Part shown: positions 24,401 to 36,600 of the stretch, in pieces
Position numbering within the stretch: the stretch's first letter is position 1
Layout of the letters: each line of letters opens with the position of its first letter
Assembly (NCBI GenBank): GCA_026182355.1
Contig: JAPFBL010000255.1
Location: 2,294,001-2,358,000 of the forward strand
Reading direction: 5' to 3'
DNA from: Hermatobates lingyangjiaoensis
Lineage: Eukaryota; Arthropoda; Insecta; Hemiptera; Hermatobatidae
DNA length: 64,000 nucleotides
Translations under genes and position numbers: made by a program
The notes under the pieces: model-generated
What the model was told of the DNA's origin: nothing
Seen by the model: only the letters and a program-made list of their open reading frames with translations
Databases searched by the model: none

Positions 24401-24406
24401 TTTATT
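24401..24406 (-). promoter_or_regulatory. Candidate poly(A) signal of the LRR gene
   Basis: TTTATT on plus is AATAAA on the minus strand, about 500 bases beyond the LRR stop. Use of this site would place the 38-bp minisatellite inside the 3' UTR. Confidence 0.35.
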
Positions 24407-24475
24407 TATAAGACCAAGAGAACATGATTAATGAGCCAGTCATTTCTAGGACTAGAGTTACATCTAGCACCAGAA

Positions 24476-24875
24476 TGGCTGGAGGCACAGGTGGTGGGAG
24501 AAGGGTTACAAGGTGGCTGGAGAAACAGGAGGTGGGAGGTGGTGGGTGAAGGCTTACAATATGGCAGGAGGTACAGGTGGTAAGGGAACGCCTACAAGGT
24601 GGTTGGAGGCACAGGCGTTGAGAGAACACTTACAAGGTGGCTGAAGGTACAGGATGTGGGTGAAGGCTTACAAGGTGGCTGGAGGCACAGGCGGTGAGGG
24701 AACGCTTACAAGGTGGTTGGAGGCACAGGCGTTGAGAGAACACTTACAAGGTGGCTGAAGGTACAGGATGTGGGTGAAGGCTTACAAGGTGGCTGGAGGC
24801 ACAGGCGGTGAGGGAACGCTTACAAGGTGGCTGGAGGGACAGGCGGTGGGAGAAGGCTTACAAGGTGGCTGGAGT
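24476..24875. repeat. 38-bp minisatellite with 114-bp higher-order unit
   Basis: About eleven units with core ACAAGGTGGCTGGAGGCACA and period 38. Three unit types in fixed order form a 114-base higher-order block repeated twice without difference (24594-24707 and 24708-24821). An early unit is longer (about 48 bases). It lies 30 bases downstream of the stop codon of the minus-strand LRR gene. Confidence 0.93.
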
Positions 24876-24904
24876 TTTTCGTTGTGATTGAAGGGAGATT
24901 TAGT

Positions 24905-25046
24905 TCAAGAAGGTGAGGGTGGCAGCCGTGGACATAGCTGACTGAGAGGTAGGGCTGAGATAGACCTGCCTGTCAGAAGATCTGGGCTCATGCAGCGTAT
25001 GTCTCCAGGCGGGTCTGTTACTTTGCTGGCCTGCGTCGACAACCAC
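24905..25046 (-). CDS. LRR gene exon 10 (LRRCT, stop)
   Basis: One nucleotide completes Lys, then WLSTQASKVTDPP, IRCMSPDLLTG and LCPRLPPSPS, then TGA. The acceptor is CATGTTTAG. The spacing of Cys and the Pro-Leu-x-Gly motif is typical of the C-terminal LRR cap. Confidence 0.85.
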
Positions 25047-28000
25047 CTAAACATGTTTCTTTCAGTTTAATCATCCATTGCACTTTCAATATAAACAGTT
25101 CCAGATATCTTTGATTAAAAATACTCCTTAAGGCAAAATAATTTACATCTCACAGGATAAGATGATTAGAATAGGAGAGCTATCGTAAATGTTCCTGCTC
25201 ACTCCACTGGCTTTCAACTACCTCCCCCTCAAAAGCCTACTTATAATTTTACCTTGAGGTTGTCAGTCAACCATCTGTCTCTCTTGTCAATCATTTCTCT
25301 ACTTACTAGTTAAATTACATTTTATTTTTTATATAAAAAAAAACTAAACCACTTTAGAACTAACAACTTAACATTCTTATCCGTTATTAATTTTTAAGTT
25401 CTTAGATCCACAAAAGATTAAAATAAACTTAAAAAAAATAACATCATTGACGGCTAAGCCGATTCTTTTAGCTTAATTCTTTTTCTTCCCATAAGTACAA
25501 TGGGAATGATTTCATATTTAATCTTTTCATTGTTAATAACCCATGTAGGTTGTTACACTGTACACTGTCTTCATTATAACAACTTAATATTCAACAAAGC
25601 AAAGTGTGATTTAGATTTAAAAACCCAAGGGATTAAATAAAACATTCTTCTTCACTTGTTTCTATCAACCACTATGGTATTAACAATAATAATATTACTT
25701 TTAATCAGATGTCTGATTTTACTATTTAATTTCCATGTCTATCTCAAACCTTAATAATTCTCATTACTCCTGATGATATCTATACAATATGTCTACTTTT
25801 CAATTTTAACAATTGTGGCATTTTGAATCTAAAATTAATAAGTTCATTCCATATTAGTCGGTACTAATTATAAACAGGCCCAACAAATTTTGGAAAATAG
25901 AAAAGAAAGTTAAAAGATTAATGAGTATAAATAACATATGAATATTAGTTAAAAATAGGGTAGTAATGGAGTGATTATGCACCTCTTATAGCCGCTAGCA
26001 CTCAACTCCGACTTTCGGCCTTCACGAGGTTACCCTGTTAACCTGCTATATGCAGGGACAAACGAAAGAGGACAAGAAAGTGGCCAGGGGCTGGTCTTGA
26101 CCGCCTTCATTTCACAATCCTTCCAACTTCCAATTCAAACCAAGGCGTTATACCATCCGTGCCGAAGGAAGGGTTACTGTATTACAAACGGAGCTTCAAG
26201 GGTACTAGGCGACCGCCTTGAGTAAATAGCCTTACTTTTCAGTATGCGGTGCTCTGCCGGAGCGGAAAAAATACCACCGATAGATCTTCAGAGATTCTCC
26301 CCTGTATGATACTAAGGAGAAGGAAGTCCAAAGACCATGCTACGGAAGAGCAGAAAGTCCAAACATGCTAACTAGTAGGAGTCAACCTCCCACAAGTGCA
26401 TCTAAGGACCCGAAGAAGACTGCCGAAGAAGGAGAAAGGAAGTCACTTTCCCCCGAAATGTAGGGAGCTGAATGGGTATTATCAATGATGGTTTGTGCAG
26501 ATTCTGCAAAGAAGAGGAAGGAACACCGTTGCACCTGCTGGCTGACTGTCAGACAACTTTGCTGACAAGGGTAGGATTTAACCTATAAACGAAACACAGG
26601 GGTAGGTGTTTCGGGACACTCAACAAAACCATAGTCAAACTTTTACCGTTGGACCCAGCAAAAGTGCTAAGCTTCTTGGAGGCGTTGAAGCTAACTGCTG
26701 GGGTACTTTAATACAGAAGGGGAAAGTATAATAGTTTTTTTAAGACGAGTGCTATAGTCACCCTCAATTAAAAAAAAGTTAAAAAATATATTTTAATAGT
26801 ATTTTATAAATCTATAATGGTTTAGTTTTTTTTTATATAAAAAATAAAATGTAATTTAACTAGTAAGTAGAGAAATGATTGACAAGAGAGACAGATGGTT
26901 GACTGACAACCTCAAGGTAAAATTATAATTTTTTTACCTTGAATCGGTAAATCATGAAGGACGTCAGTCTAACGAGTTTTAAGCAGTCAGTATACGATAC
27001 AATGACTGTACTAGCTCAGCAATGAATAGGTTGGGGAAAACAAACCAAGAAATTATTTGTGCAACTAATTCATGTATATAGTGAAGACGAAAATATTTGC
27101 TTACTTTGCTAAACTCAATAGGTTGCAGTCGCACCTCCAAGGATTATTGGAAAGTTTGATTGAAATTAGATTGTCACCAAAATTCAGCAGAAGTTTCTCG
27201 GGGAGATTAGCTAGCTTGTTCCCATCGATGTATCTAAAAAATATTCAGGAATCTACTGAAACTTACCTGGTTTTTGTAAAAAAGAAATTATCAATATTAC
27301 TGACTTTTAAAATAATTTTATTATTTTACTTAAGATTATTATTAAGATTAATAATATCCACTAAATAATAAAAAAAAATGGCTCATAGAAATAATAATTA
27401 AAACTGTTGCCTTTAAATTCATAAAGCATAAAAAAGGAAAATTTTTTGAAGATTCATGATGAAAAATGGAAACGAAAAAAATCCCATTTTCTATATCATG
27501 ATAGTCAAATTTACTATTATTCAAATTTAGCCAACGCGAATTTTTCATTTTATTTTAGCTTAACATTGAATGAAAAGCGGTCTGACAAATTTATTTAATT
27601 ATACTGATATATAACTGTATTTGGAACTTAATTATGAAATAAAGAAAAGGGTTGGTACTTCATAAATGTGTAAATTGTAAATCTTCATAATGTTTATACA
27701 CTGATAGTTTAATTTGTCAATATTAGTAAAGGTAATTGAAGATATCATTGGAAGTTATGTACCAAGTCTCCTTTTCTTTATAAAAGGCTATAACATTAAT
27801 TTTCTGTCAGAGATAATATAGAATAAAAGTATGAAATTCAACTTGGAATAATCCTCCCTGTTTTACTTGTCGGATAGGTATTAGTTGTGACATAAAAAGT
27901 AGAAAATCATAGTAAAGTTAAAATTAGAAGAAGAAGGATATATAAAAGTATAAAAAAAATTACCAAAAATAATGAAACCGTTCTTCTTCAGAAACATTAA

Positions 28001-31000
28001 CAATTGAACTAAATTTAATTTTAATTTGAATTTGAAAGATAAACCTTCCAAGATTTGGAATATTAGAAGGGGATATAATCACATCAATATTAAAACAAAT
28101 ATAGTCATTTTATTATAGGCAATGCTTTTACCATAGAATTCAATAATAAAGGTACTATTAAATATTAATATAAAGTTAAATTTAATTAATTGGTTGTCAA
28201 TAGATGATAACACATTCACTTATAGTAAAGTTGAGTGTAGACCGCTTCAGATTCTATGGTTTGTCTAATGAAAATGATAACAAATAGTTTGTATAAGAAA
28301 TAATTAAAATTATTTTGAATATTTGTACAGATAATCTTAGTAGATAAATACTGACAACTTTCGGAGATTATGAAGAGTTTTAAAGGCATCGTCATTAAAA
28401 GAGACAATGAGATTGTTATTTAGCATGAGTGTAGACAACTTGGAAAGGCCATCAAAGACATTCGGGGCAACAGTGTTGATGTGGTTGGCGTACAGATATA
28501 GTCTTTTCAGACAATTCATTCCAGAAAAAGTTCCTTTTTCCAATTCTGACAAGTAATTCTGCCCTAAATGCAGCTGAGTGACTTGTGTCAATGATTTGAA
28601 CACATCCTTGTGTAGCTGCAAATAATAACCCAGAACGATATTAAATGAATTTATTCCCTGTCACCTGAGAATTCCATTACAGTAATACCTCTTTGATAGC
28701 ATTGTTAGACAAATCAAGGAATGTTACGTTTCCAAGGTCATCAAACAGCCCGGGCTCAATTTTTGCGATCCTATTCTTATTCAGAGTTAGACTTTCCAAG
28801 TAAAACATTTTCCTGAACAAATCTGAAAAAGTGCAGAATGTTGGTACCAAACTATTGTAAATGTAACAAATGTAACATATTATTGAACAATATTTAAATA
28901 TTTGCACAAAGTAAAATAACTTAAAACTTGTTTGTCTCCAGGCATTTACAAGTAATTACGTTTTTCTAACCGACTGACTTTCTTTGTTGTGGAGATCTAA
29001 AAAAAATATTTTTCATTAAACCCATTATATCATATCTCTTTCTTAATGATATATTTAAGCTTAAATGTTATAGTGTTTAAGCAATAAAAAATAAACAACA
29101 GTACAGAAAACAAGCTTAGGAAAGCCTGTTATGAGACTGATCATTTTTTCAAGATGCCGTTCGGATAAGGATATGATTTCGCTTTTAGTGGTTTTGAGAC
29201 TATTTTCTCTCAATCACCCTTTCTTTTTATTTCTATTATTTTTTAAATAATGGCTAAAATTTATTCATATCAGTTATCAACTTCTCTTTTAAAATGTGTG
29301 TTTTTTTTTTAAACGGGCTAACTCAAATGGTTTTAAATTTTCTTGTTTTTCTCTATAAATTTGGACGTAAGTTAATTTTTATACTGTAGAGTCACATGTA
29401 TTTATTGTGACATCTTTATAAATAAAATAATGATTTTGTCTGTACATTGCTTAGAACTGACTCATTTCAAGTTTTCTTTACGTTTCATACATTGGAGAAA
29501 CCGAATCCACCCTTAGAAAAATTTCTGTCGGTTTGTCGGTTTGTCGGTTTGTCGGTTTGTCGGTTTGTCGGTTTGTCCGCAAAACTTTGTCACAGGTAAA
29601 CTCAGCTACCATAAGACATATAAAGCTGAAACTTTTACAGTAGATTTGTGTAGGTCTAACTTAAAATATAGGCTATGAATTGATTGGAAATTCAACGTAG
29701 AAGTGAAGTTATGGACGTTTAACGCAAAAATGTTTGTCACAAGTAAACTCAGCCACCATAAGACATAGCGAGCTGAAACATTGACACTGGATTTGTGTGT
29801 GCCTAACTTAAAATATGGGCTCTAAATAGATTATTAATTCAGTACAGAAGCGAAGTTATGGGGCTTTTAGCTGTATTTTCCTAACTTCACAGACAAGTTT
29901 GTTTTGAAAATACACAGGTGTGGCAAGTAGGTATTGTTAGTTGATTTTAATTTCAATTGAGCATATGAATATACTGCGTATTTGACATCATTGAAATGGT
30001 GTTTCACAGAGTTAAGGATGTACTATCTATTGAGAATAAATGTTTTGTAAACGAGCAATTCTCAACTCTTAATATGAACAGGGAGGAAAAATCAACAAAC
30101 AAGTTCTTACGCTATATGAAGCCGAGGAAAGAACTTACAAGTCAGTAAAGAGATTGGATTAGTGACGAAGAATCAGTTCATTATCTAATTGAATTTCTTG
30201 ACTCTGAATTTATTTCTCCTGGACTGCCTGCTCATGAGTAAAAACTTAAAGTAGAGCACCAATCATGCTACAATTTAGTAGCAGTAACAAATTTCATGTT
30301 ACGAAACATGAGTGCCCCAAAACTGTGCAACGGGACACGACTCTGAGTTCGTGCTCTACACAGATATGCCATAGAGGCGGACATAATGACTGGATGTGGT
30401 ATTGGGGAGTCTGTGTGTATACTTCACATACCATTGATTCCGAGCCACTGTCTGTTTACGTTGAAATGATTGCAAAGTCGGGTCAGAGTCTATTTCGCAA
30501 TGACGTTAACTAAGTCGCAAAGGGAGACTTCATCTAACGCAGGAATACAAGGTAGCAAAACCAAGTTTTTCTCACATGGTCAAATGTAGTTTACATGCTC
30601 AACGGTCAGAGGTTTCAACTCTTTCTTCTACCATGAACCTGAAGGACAGACAGCTAATGTAGTGTATAAGCTGGAGGCATTTGTTTAACACTGTAGTAAT
30701 AATGGTATTTTCTACTATTCTATAATTTCTAATGACATTTTGAAATACCAAAAATGACGGAACTTCTGATTCCTCCGTGGTATAGCCGAAAGGCAATAGG
30801 CACACGGCAATAAACCAAAACAGGAACTTCTGATTCCGTCAAAGACGGGTACGTTTGCTATGTATTATATATAACTGTCAACTTTTTTTTAATTTAATAT
30901 TTGCTTAATAAATACACTGGTAATAATGTAAGGTATGGGACCAGAGTAGCCCAGTGGCTTGCGTGATCGCCGATGACAGTAGTGCAAATGTATTATAAAT

Positions 31001-33588
31001 AAATGTAACAAACAAATATTTTTTTGAATTTAAAATGTGGATAATATAAAAGATGGTAATAAAGTAAAGGGATCTAGCCAGGGTTGCCAGTAGCTTGCTT
31101 GCTCGCCGATGACAGTAGTGCAAATGTATTATAAATAAACACAACAAAAATATTTTTTTTTAATTTAATATTTGCGTAATATAAACACTGGTAATAAAGT
31201 AAGGTATGGAACCAGAGTAGCCCAGTGGCTTGCGTGCTAGCTTTTGACTGGGAGCACGTTAATTAGAACTAACTCATTTCAAGTTTTCTTTACGTTTCAT
31301 ACTTCAAAGTAGCCACATGTACCCTTAGAATAATTTCTGTCTGTCGGTTTGTCCACAAAATATTGCTACCATAAGACATATAAAGCTGAAACATTGATTG
31401 TAGATTTGTGTATGTCTAACTTAAAATCTAATCTTTGTATACAGAGGCTTTTTTTTAGCACTGTACTAATAATGGTATTTTCTACTATTCTATAACTTCT
31501 AATTGTAGTATTAGTATAATACTATAATTGATATTTTGGAATACCAAGTATAATAGAATTTTTGATTCCGTTAAAGACGGGTACGTTTGCTAGTTTTCTC
31601 ATATATTAGTGTGTATAACAGATTCAATAATATATGAACCGTGTGATAGAATTATGCACCCGAGTTCCTTGCCACAATGGGCTGTTAAAAGGTGATCGTG
31701 TATCCAGAAAACACTCTCGCTTCTGTTGGAATTGCTCTAGCTGGCTATTATGTACTCGTAGTCCTGAAGGCAAGCAGATGCTCAGAGCAGCCTGTCCTCA
31801 GTATTCTTGAATCGGTGTTCCTCTTGACTAGTTCAGGTCAGTAAGTCATATAGTAGGTACATCTTTTTTCCAAATCATTCCACAACCTAATCAGGGCATA
31901 TTTCTAAAATTTCTGACATCTATCTCTCTTAGTACAAGACGGATGTTTACTAACAATTCATGCAGCCCATTTTGTCCGCTCACAAATGTCACAATGTTGC
32001 ATTTACTTCGAATGACGACATTCAAGAGACCAACCTTTTCTGAACCTTACTGGTATAAGTGATGGTATCCATTCCTACTTCCTTAATTTCCACTATTGAT
32101 AACTACTACTTCTTCATATCAACCTACTCTCTTCAAATACGTTTGTTACTTGTGTTTCAGAATGAATCTCAAGTCCTCTGGGTGCTTAGTATTCACTTCT
32201 TCTTGCTACGAGTATATCAGGAATGACCTGACACTCTTTTACTCAGTCTTCATTCTCCGTACCAGACACGACTCACCCGGTCACTCCGTGAACTCTTTGT
32301 TATAGTGTTTCTCTTAAGAACCCAAACTCTATTGACGACTATAGGGTGACTCTGACGAATTAATTGGCCTCCCTTCCGATAAATATAAGATTCCCTTCCT
32401 CTTCACAATGGCAGCTTGCTCTGCTTCTGGACCATCAAATGACACACGTTTTGGCAAACTCTGTACTATAGTGACTCGGGTTTGACCGTCAAAAAGTTCA
32501 CAAAAAAAAAGATAATTTAACTGAAAAATTTGAGAAAATTTTTCTATTCTATGTGAACTTTTGGATTAATTATTCAAAATTTGTGGAGAATTTTGGAGAA
32601 TTAGTCAAGCTTCAGTTGTTTATATTTGATTTTTTTTTCTTATCGTTTAGTATATATTCTAGCAGTCTGCGATTGCAGTGTGTCTTTGGTGAATTTAAAA
32701 AAAATACAATTTATTAAAGTAAAACTGTCAAATAAATGTAAATATCATTTATACTAAATAGATTAAATTGAACAACAGTTTTTCTCCATATATATAAATT
32801 CAAAAGAGACATTTTTTTAATTGTAATTAATTATGTTATAGTTTTTAAATTCACCAGTGCTGTGACGTTTAAACATTATCAGTTCTTAAAATGAAACAAA
32901 TTGACAGGAAAACGTTTTGGTAGCAATACATTCCTCAGTCACAAGTGAAAGTCAAAGTGTAAACAAATGGTAAATGCCAGTTCTACACTTTTAAGTTTTT
33001 TGAGACTTTGAGAGATTAGAGCTCGCCATAGAAAGTAATGTTTTAATAGGAGGTACAGGTCAGCCCAGTGGTTTACATACTCGCCTGTTCATTGATAGTG
33101 GGGTTCGATCCCCTCCTGGCCCTTGATTTATTCACGCGGGAGGTGATTAAATTTGAGTACGTCGTCTCTCGGAGAGGACGTTAGCCGTCGGTTCCGAGCC
33201 TGTACGATGTCAGGTACTCGTTAAAGATCCCTACTCGAAATGCACTTGAGTTAGACAAAATTTAGGACTCCTAATGTAGAATCTGTAGAATCACCGATCA
33301 AACAAAAAGCGGGTAAACGGCTGACGTTATCGGCCATTAGGGGATCGGTTTAAACAATAAAAAAAAGCCTTAATTAAGTTTTAAAGAATAGTAGTTTTGT
33401 CGTAGTTATTTTGTCAGCAATAATCTGACTTTTTTCGCTATAACTTTTATTGATTTAGTCGTAGATATTATCTAAAAAGTCATATTTTAAGTATAAAGCT
33501 CTTCAAGACGTAATTTATGCCGCTGATCTGGTTCATTTAGTAACTCGCTTGTTATGGTTAGTCGGCTGGAGGCGATGAACAGCAGCGT

Positions 33589-33623
<35 letters not shown>

Positions 33624-36600
33624 GCACACACACACACACTCACAGATACACACACATTAGTATTATATAATAATATTTAGCATTGTTGATGCTTTCAGAT
33701 AGCTTGCTTACTAATAATTTGACTAGATTTTATACATGCTATTAAATGTTTACAAACTTTGTTTCTACTCTATCTGGTAAAACTTGGTTACCTGAGGGCA
33801 GTATCATAATGTCATTATTGTGAAGGTACAGCCTTCGAATAGAGTCGACACCGTAAAAGGTTGATGGCTTCATCACTTGGATATGGTTAGATGATAGATC
33901 TAAATCCTCCAAAAAACTCAGACCTTCTAAAAGACCGTCAGGAAGGTCCTGCAGATGGTTAAAGGAGAAGTTGATCAAAGTAAGTCGTCTGCTTCCATGG
34001 AACATTCCTCCTTTCACGGATTTTACAAAGTTTCTGGAGATATCACTAAAACCACCAAAAACAGTAGCAAGCAAAATAGTAACTGAAAAAATATTTGTTA
34101 TCTAATTCAAGTTGAAATTTAAACAAAATTATTTAATAAACTATTGTTGAATAGTCAAATCATATCAGAATTGTTGTTAAACAGGGATAATATTAGTCTT
34201 TAAGAAACACTAATTATTAGAGTATTTTTAAAAAGAAAAATGTTTACTTTTATATGCAGGCATTTCATGAAGCTCTCAAGAAAACAGTTACTGGTAGAAA
34301 AACTAAGTCTCAATTTAAATTTTTAATTGTAGTTTTCTGCAGTTACGAATTAATATATGAATATATTGGGTATATTATTTTATGGATATTTTTAACATAA
34401 GTATAATTAAATCCAATAAAATAATACAATTTCATCCTGAAAGCTCATGAAAAGCATGAAGTAGTATTCCCTTGTATTTTGAATTGTTCTCAAACTAAGA
34501 GATATAAAAATGTATCATATGTATTGAATTCCAAATAAAAATACAGTTATAAACATTTCATGTTTTTAAAGCGAACTTTTAACTGCTTGAAATGTTTCAT
34601 TGACACACATATGAAATAGTTAAATATATGACAGTTTTAATGTTATTGATAAATGTTTATCTGTTGATGAATGGAGATCGGGATCTTCATATTACTATAT
34701 GGTAGTAAAAATATAACACGTTGAGTCATCAGGGTGTGTGCTTCTGCTTAGGGCTTTCATCGTCTGGTCTAAGATCCAATCGAATTAAATAGTGACCATT
34801 TACAAAAGCCAATCACAAAATTAATAAAATAATAATTCAAATTTAAATTTCATACCAATCGAGTGCTTTTATTGTTACAAATTAAGGTAATATACAATAT
34901 CTGCGGCCCTGATCAGATGTCTCTCTTCTTCTCCTGCACCCACACTCTTGAACGCACGTACCTCTTCTTCTTCCCTTCTACACTCTTCCTGATGAACTTC
35001 GGTTCAAATATTGATACAGTAAGTGTTATTTCACGTGTTTTCTATTTCATTTATATATATATATATATATATAAATGAATTAATACATGAATTCATTTAT
35101 GTATTCATAACTCAGTCGTTAACTGTCTTTGAAGTGACTCATATTTATTTTCCTGATGATGAGACAATCTAAATATAGTAGTGAGTTTCTGTGATTTCTT
35201 GTGTGTATATTCTTTTTGTAGAATATAGTTTATAGATATATATTAGTAAAATTTGGTAGCAGTTCTTTTTTAAAGATATATTGTTGAGTAACTTGTTATA
35301 TATATTTAACTTGGATTTGCTTGTTAATGATTTTTCCAATTTTTGAATGTCCTTCCTCATTTTTTCAGTAAAACTGTGTAAAGTACCAGCTATGTTAGAG
35401 GGCCGACATGTTTCCAGTTGTAGTTCATTCATCATCAGGTTATGAATAGTAAGTGTGTTGGAAGTCATTGATATTTAGTTTTAAATGATGGTAGGGTTGT
35501 GGTTGAAGGTGAACTTGTTTCTTTTTGTCTGCAGGTAAGCTTAGTTTGGAGATTAGGGTAAGATGGCCCCCCTTCTTCTACCTGGCTAATCTGGTGGATC
35601 CACTTGTAAACAACTTTAAGGGAGAAAGATGATGGTAAATGGTTTTAAAATTATTTGTAAATACAGGACAATTTTAGATTACAGTTTATGGAAGTAAATA
35701 GTAATTTCTGGAAATTGAAAAATTATGCTTAAAAAAAGCTAAGCTGAATATGACATATTATTTTGCTATATAAATATGCAATAATCTCAGTATAAATACA
35801 TTTCATTGCAATGCCTATTCCGGCTGTCCTATGAAATATATAACTTGTAAAAATATAAAGTTATCAATCAAAATTATCAACTCATATCAAAATAAATGGT
35901 TCTATCACTTGTCTGTTCCAAGTGTAATAAAATAGCGCAATGAATAGGGGTTGTCAAAAGGTACTCATGAGTTATTCAAAAGATGTGTGACACGAGGTTA
36001 TTGGTGGAGCCATACGGCGGAAACATGTCTTTGTTAAGCTTGTATTGTTAGCAACTTAACCTTTTTAAGAATTCAAACCATGGCAGATTAAATTTCATGC
36101 TAAGAAAGACCGGCATCTTGCTATAACAATTTTAAAGTGTATTTTTTATTTTAATATTCCACTGTTTTTAAGTTAAATTATTTCTAGGGCCCAAAAAAAT
36201 GTTATTGCGTTTGTAAGAAAGCTAAAAGTTAGAGCAGCTGTTTCATTTTGTGTTTCTTTGTTTTAACGTAAAACTTGGTAAATTGACATGTGATAGCAAA
36301 CATGTAAAAAGAGATCAATTTACTATCTTCTCTTGACGGTTTAAATATTACACTTTTTTCTGCCTTAAATTCTACATCGCATTTAAATTATAATGTTTAT
36401 GTGGATTAAACTAAATTTTTATGGAGTTTCAAAAAACAGAGTAAGATTATAGTGATTTCCTACAAGGTTTGAAGGTGGTTTAAGTGATGTAGAAGCTCTT
36501 CTTCCAGATGTTCTATTCTATTTTTCTGCAGCCTCCTAAAAAAAATAATTGCAATACAGCAAATTAGTATTTCAAATAAATAATTGCTACTAGTATAAAT

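Larger units (their letters stand above)
29412..31593 (-). repeat. 2.18-kb composite repeat, copy 1 (inverted relative to copy 2)
   Basis: Nearly identical to 40415-42561 read on the other strand; short ORFs of 82, 68 and 80 residues are unchanged between the copies. On its own strand it starts ACTAGCAAACGTACCCGTC and ends in ATTTTATTTATAAAG. That start motif recurs internally, so one copy seems inserted in or joined to another. Differences seen: an 8-base GTCGGTTT array of six units here against two in copy 2, a G/A change in the first 30 bases, and a few substitutions. It lies in intron 6 of the LRR gene. No protein of known family. Confidence 0.9.

Noticed and set aside
24402..24629. Pro-rich minus-strand ORF
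   Set aside because: It is a by-product of the 38-bp minisatellite, whose unit length is not a multiple of three, and lies past the LRR stop.
29527..29578. Regular 8-base repeats as a possible CRISPR array
   Set aside because: No spacers; plain tandem repeats inside a eukaryotic repeat element.
30265..30513. 82-residue ORF conserved perfectly with 41496-41744 on the other strand
   Set aside because: Its conservation is explained by the whole 2.15-kb repeat being duplicated; there is no known motif and the flanking non-coding bases are equally conserved.
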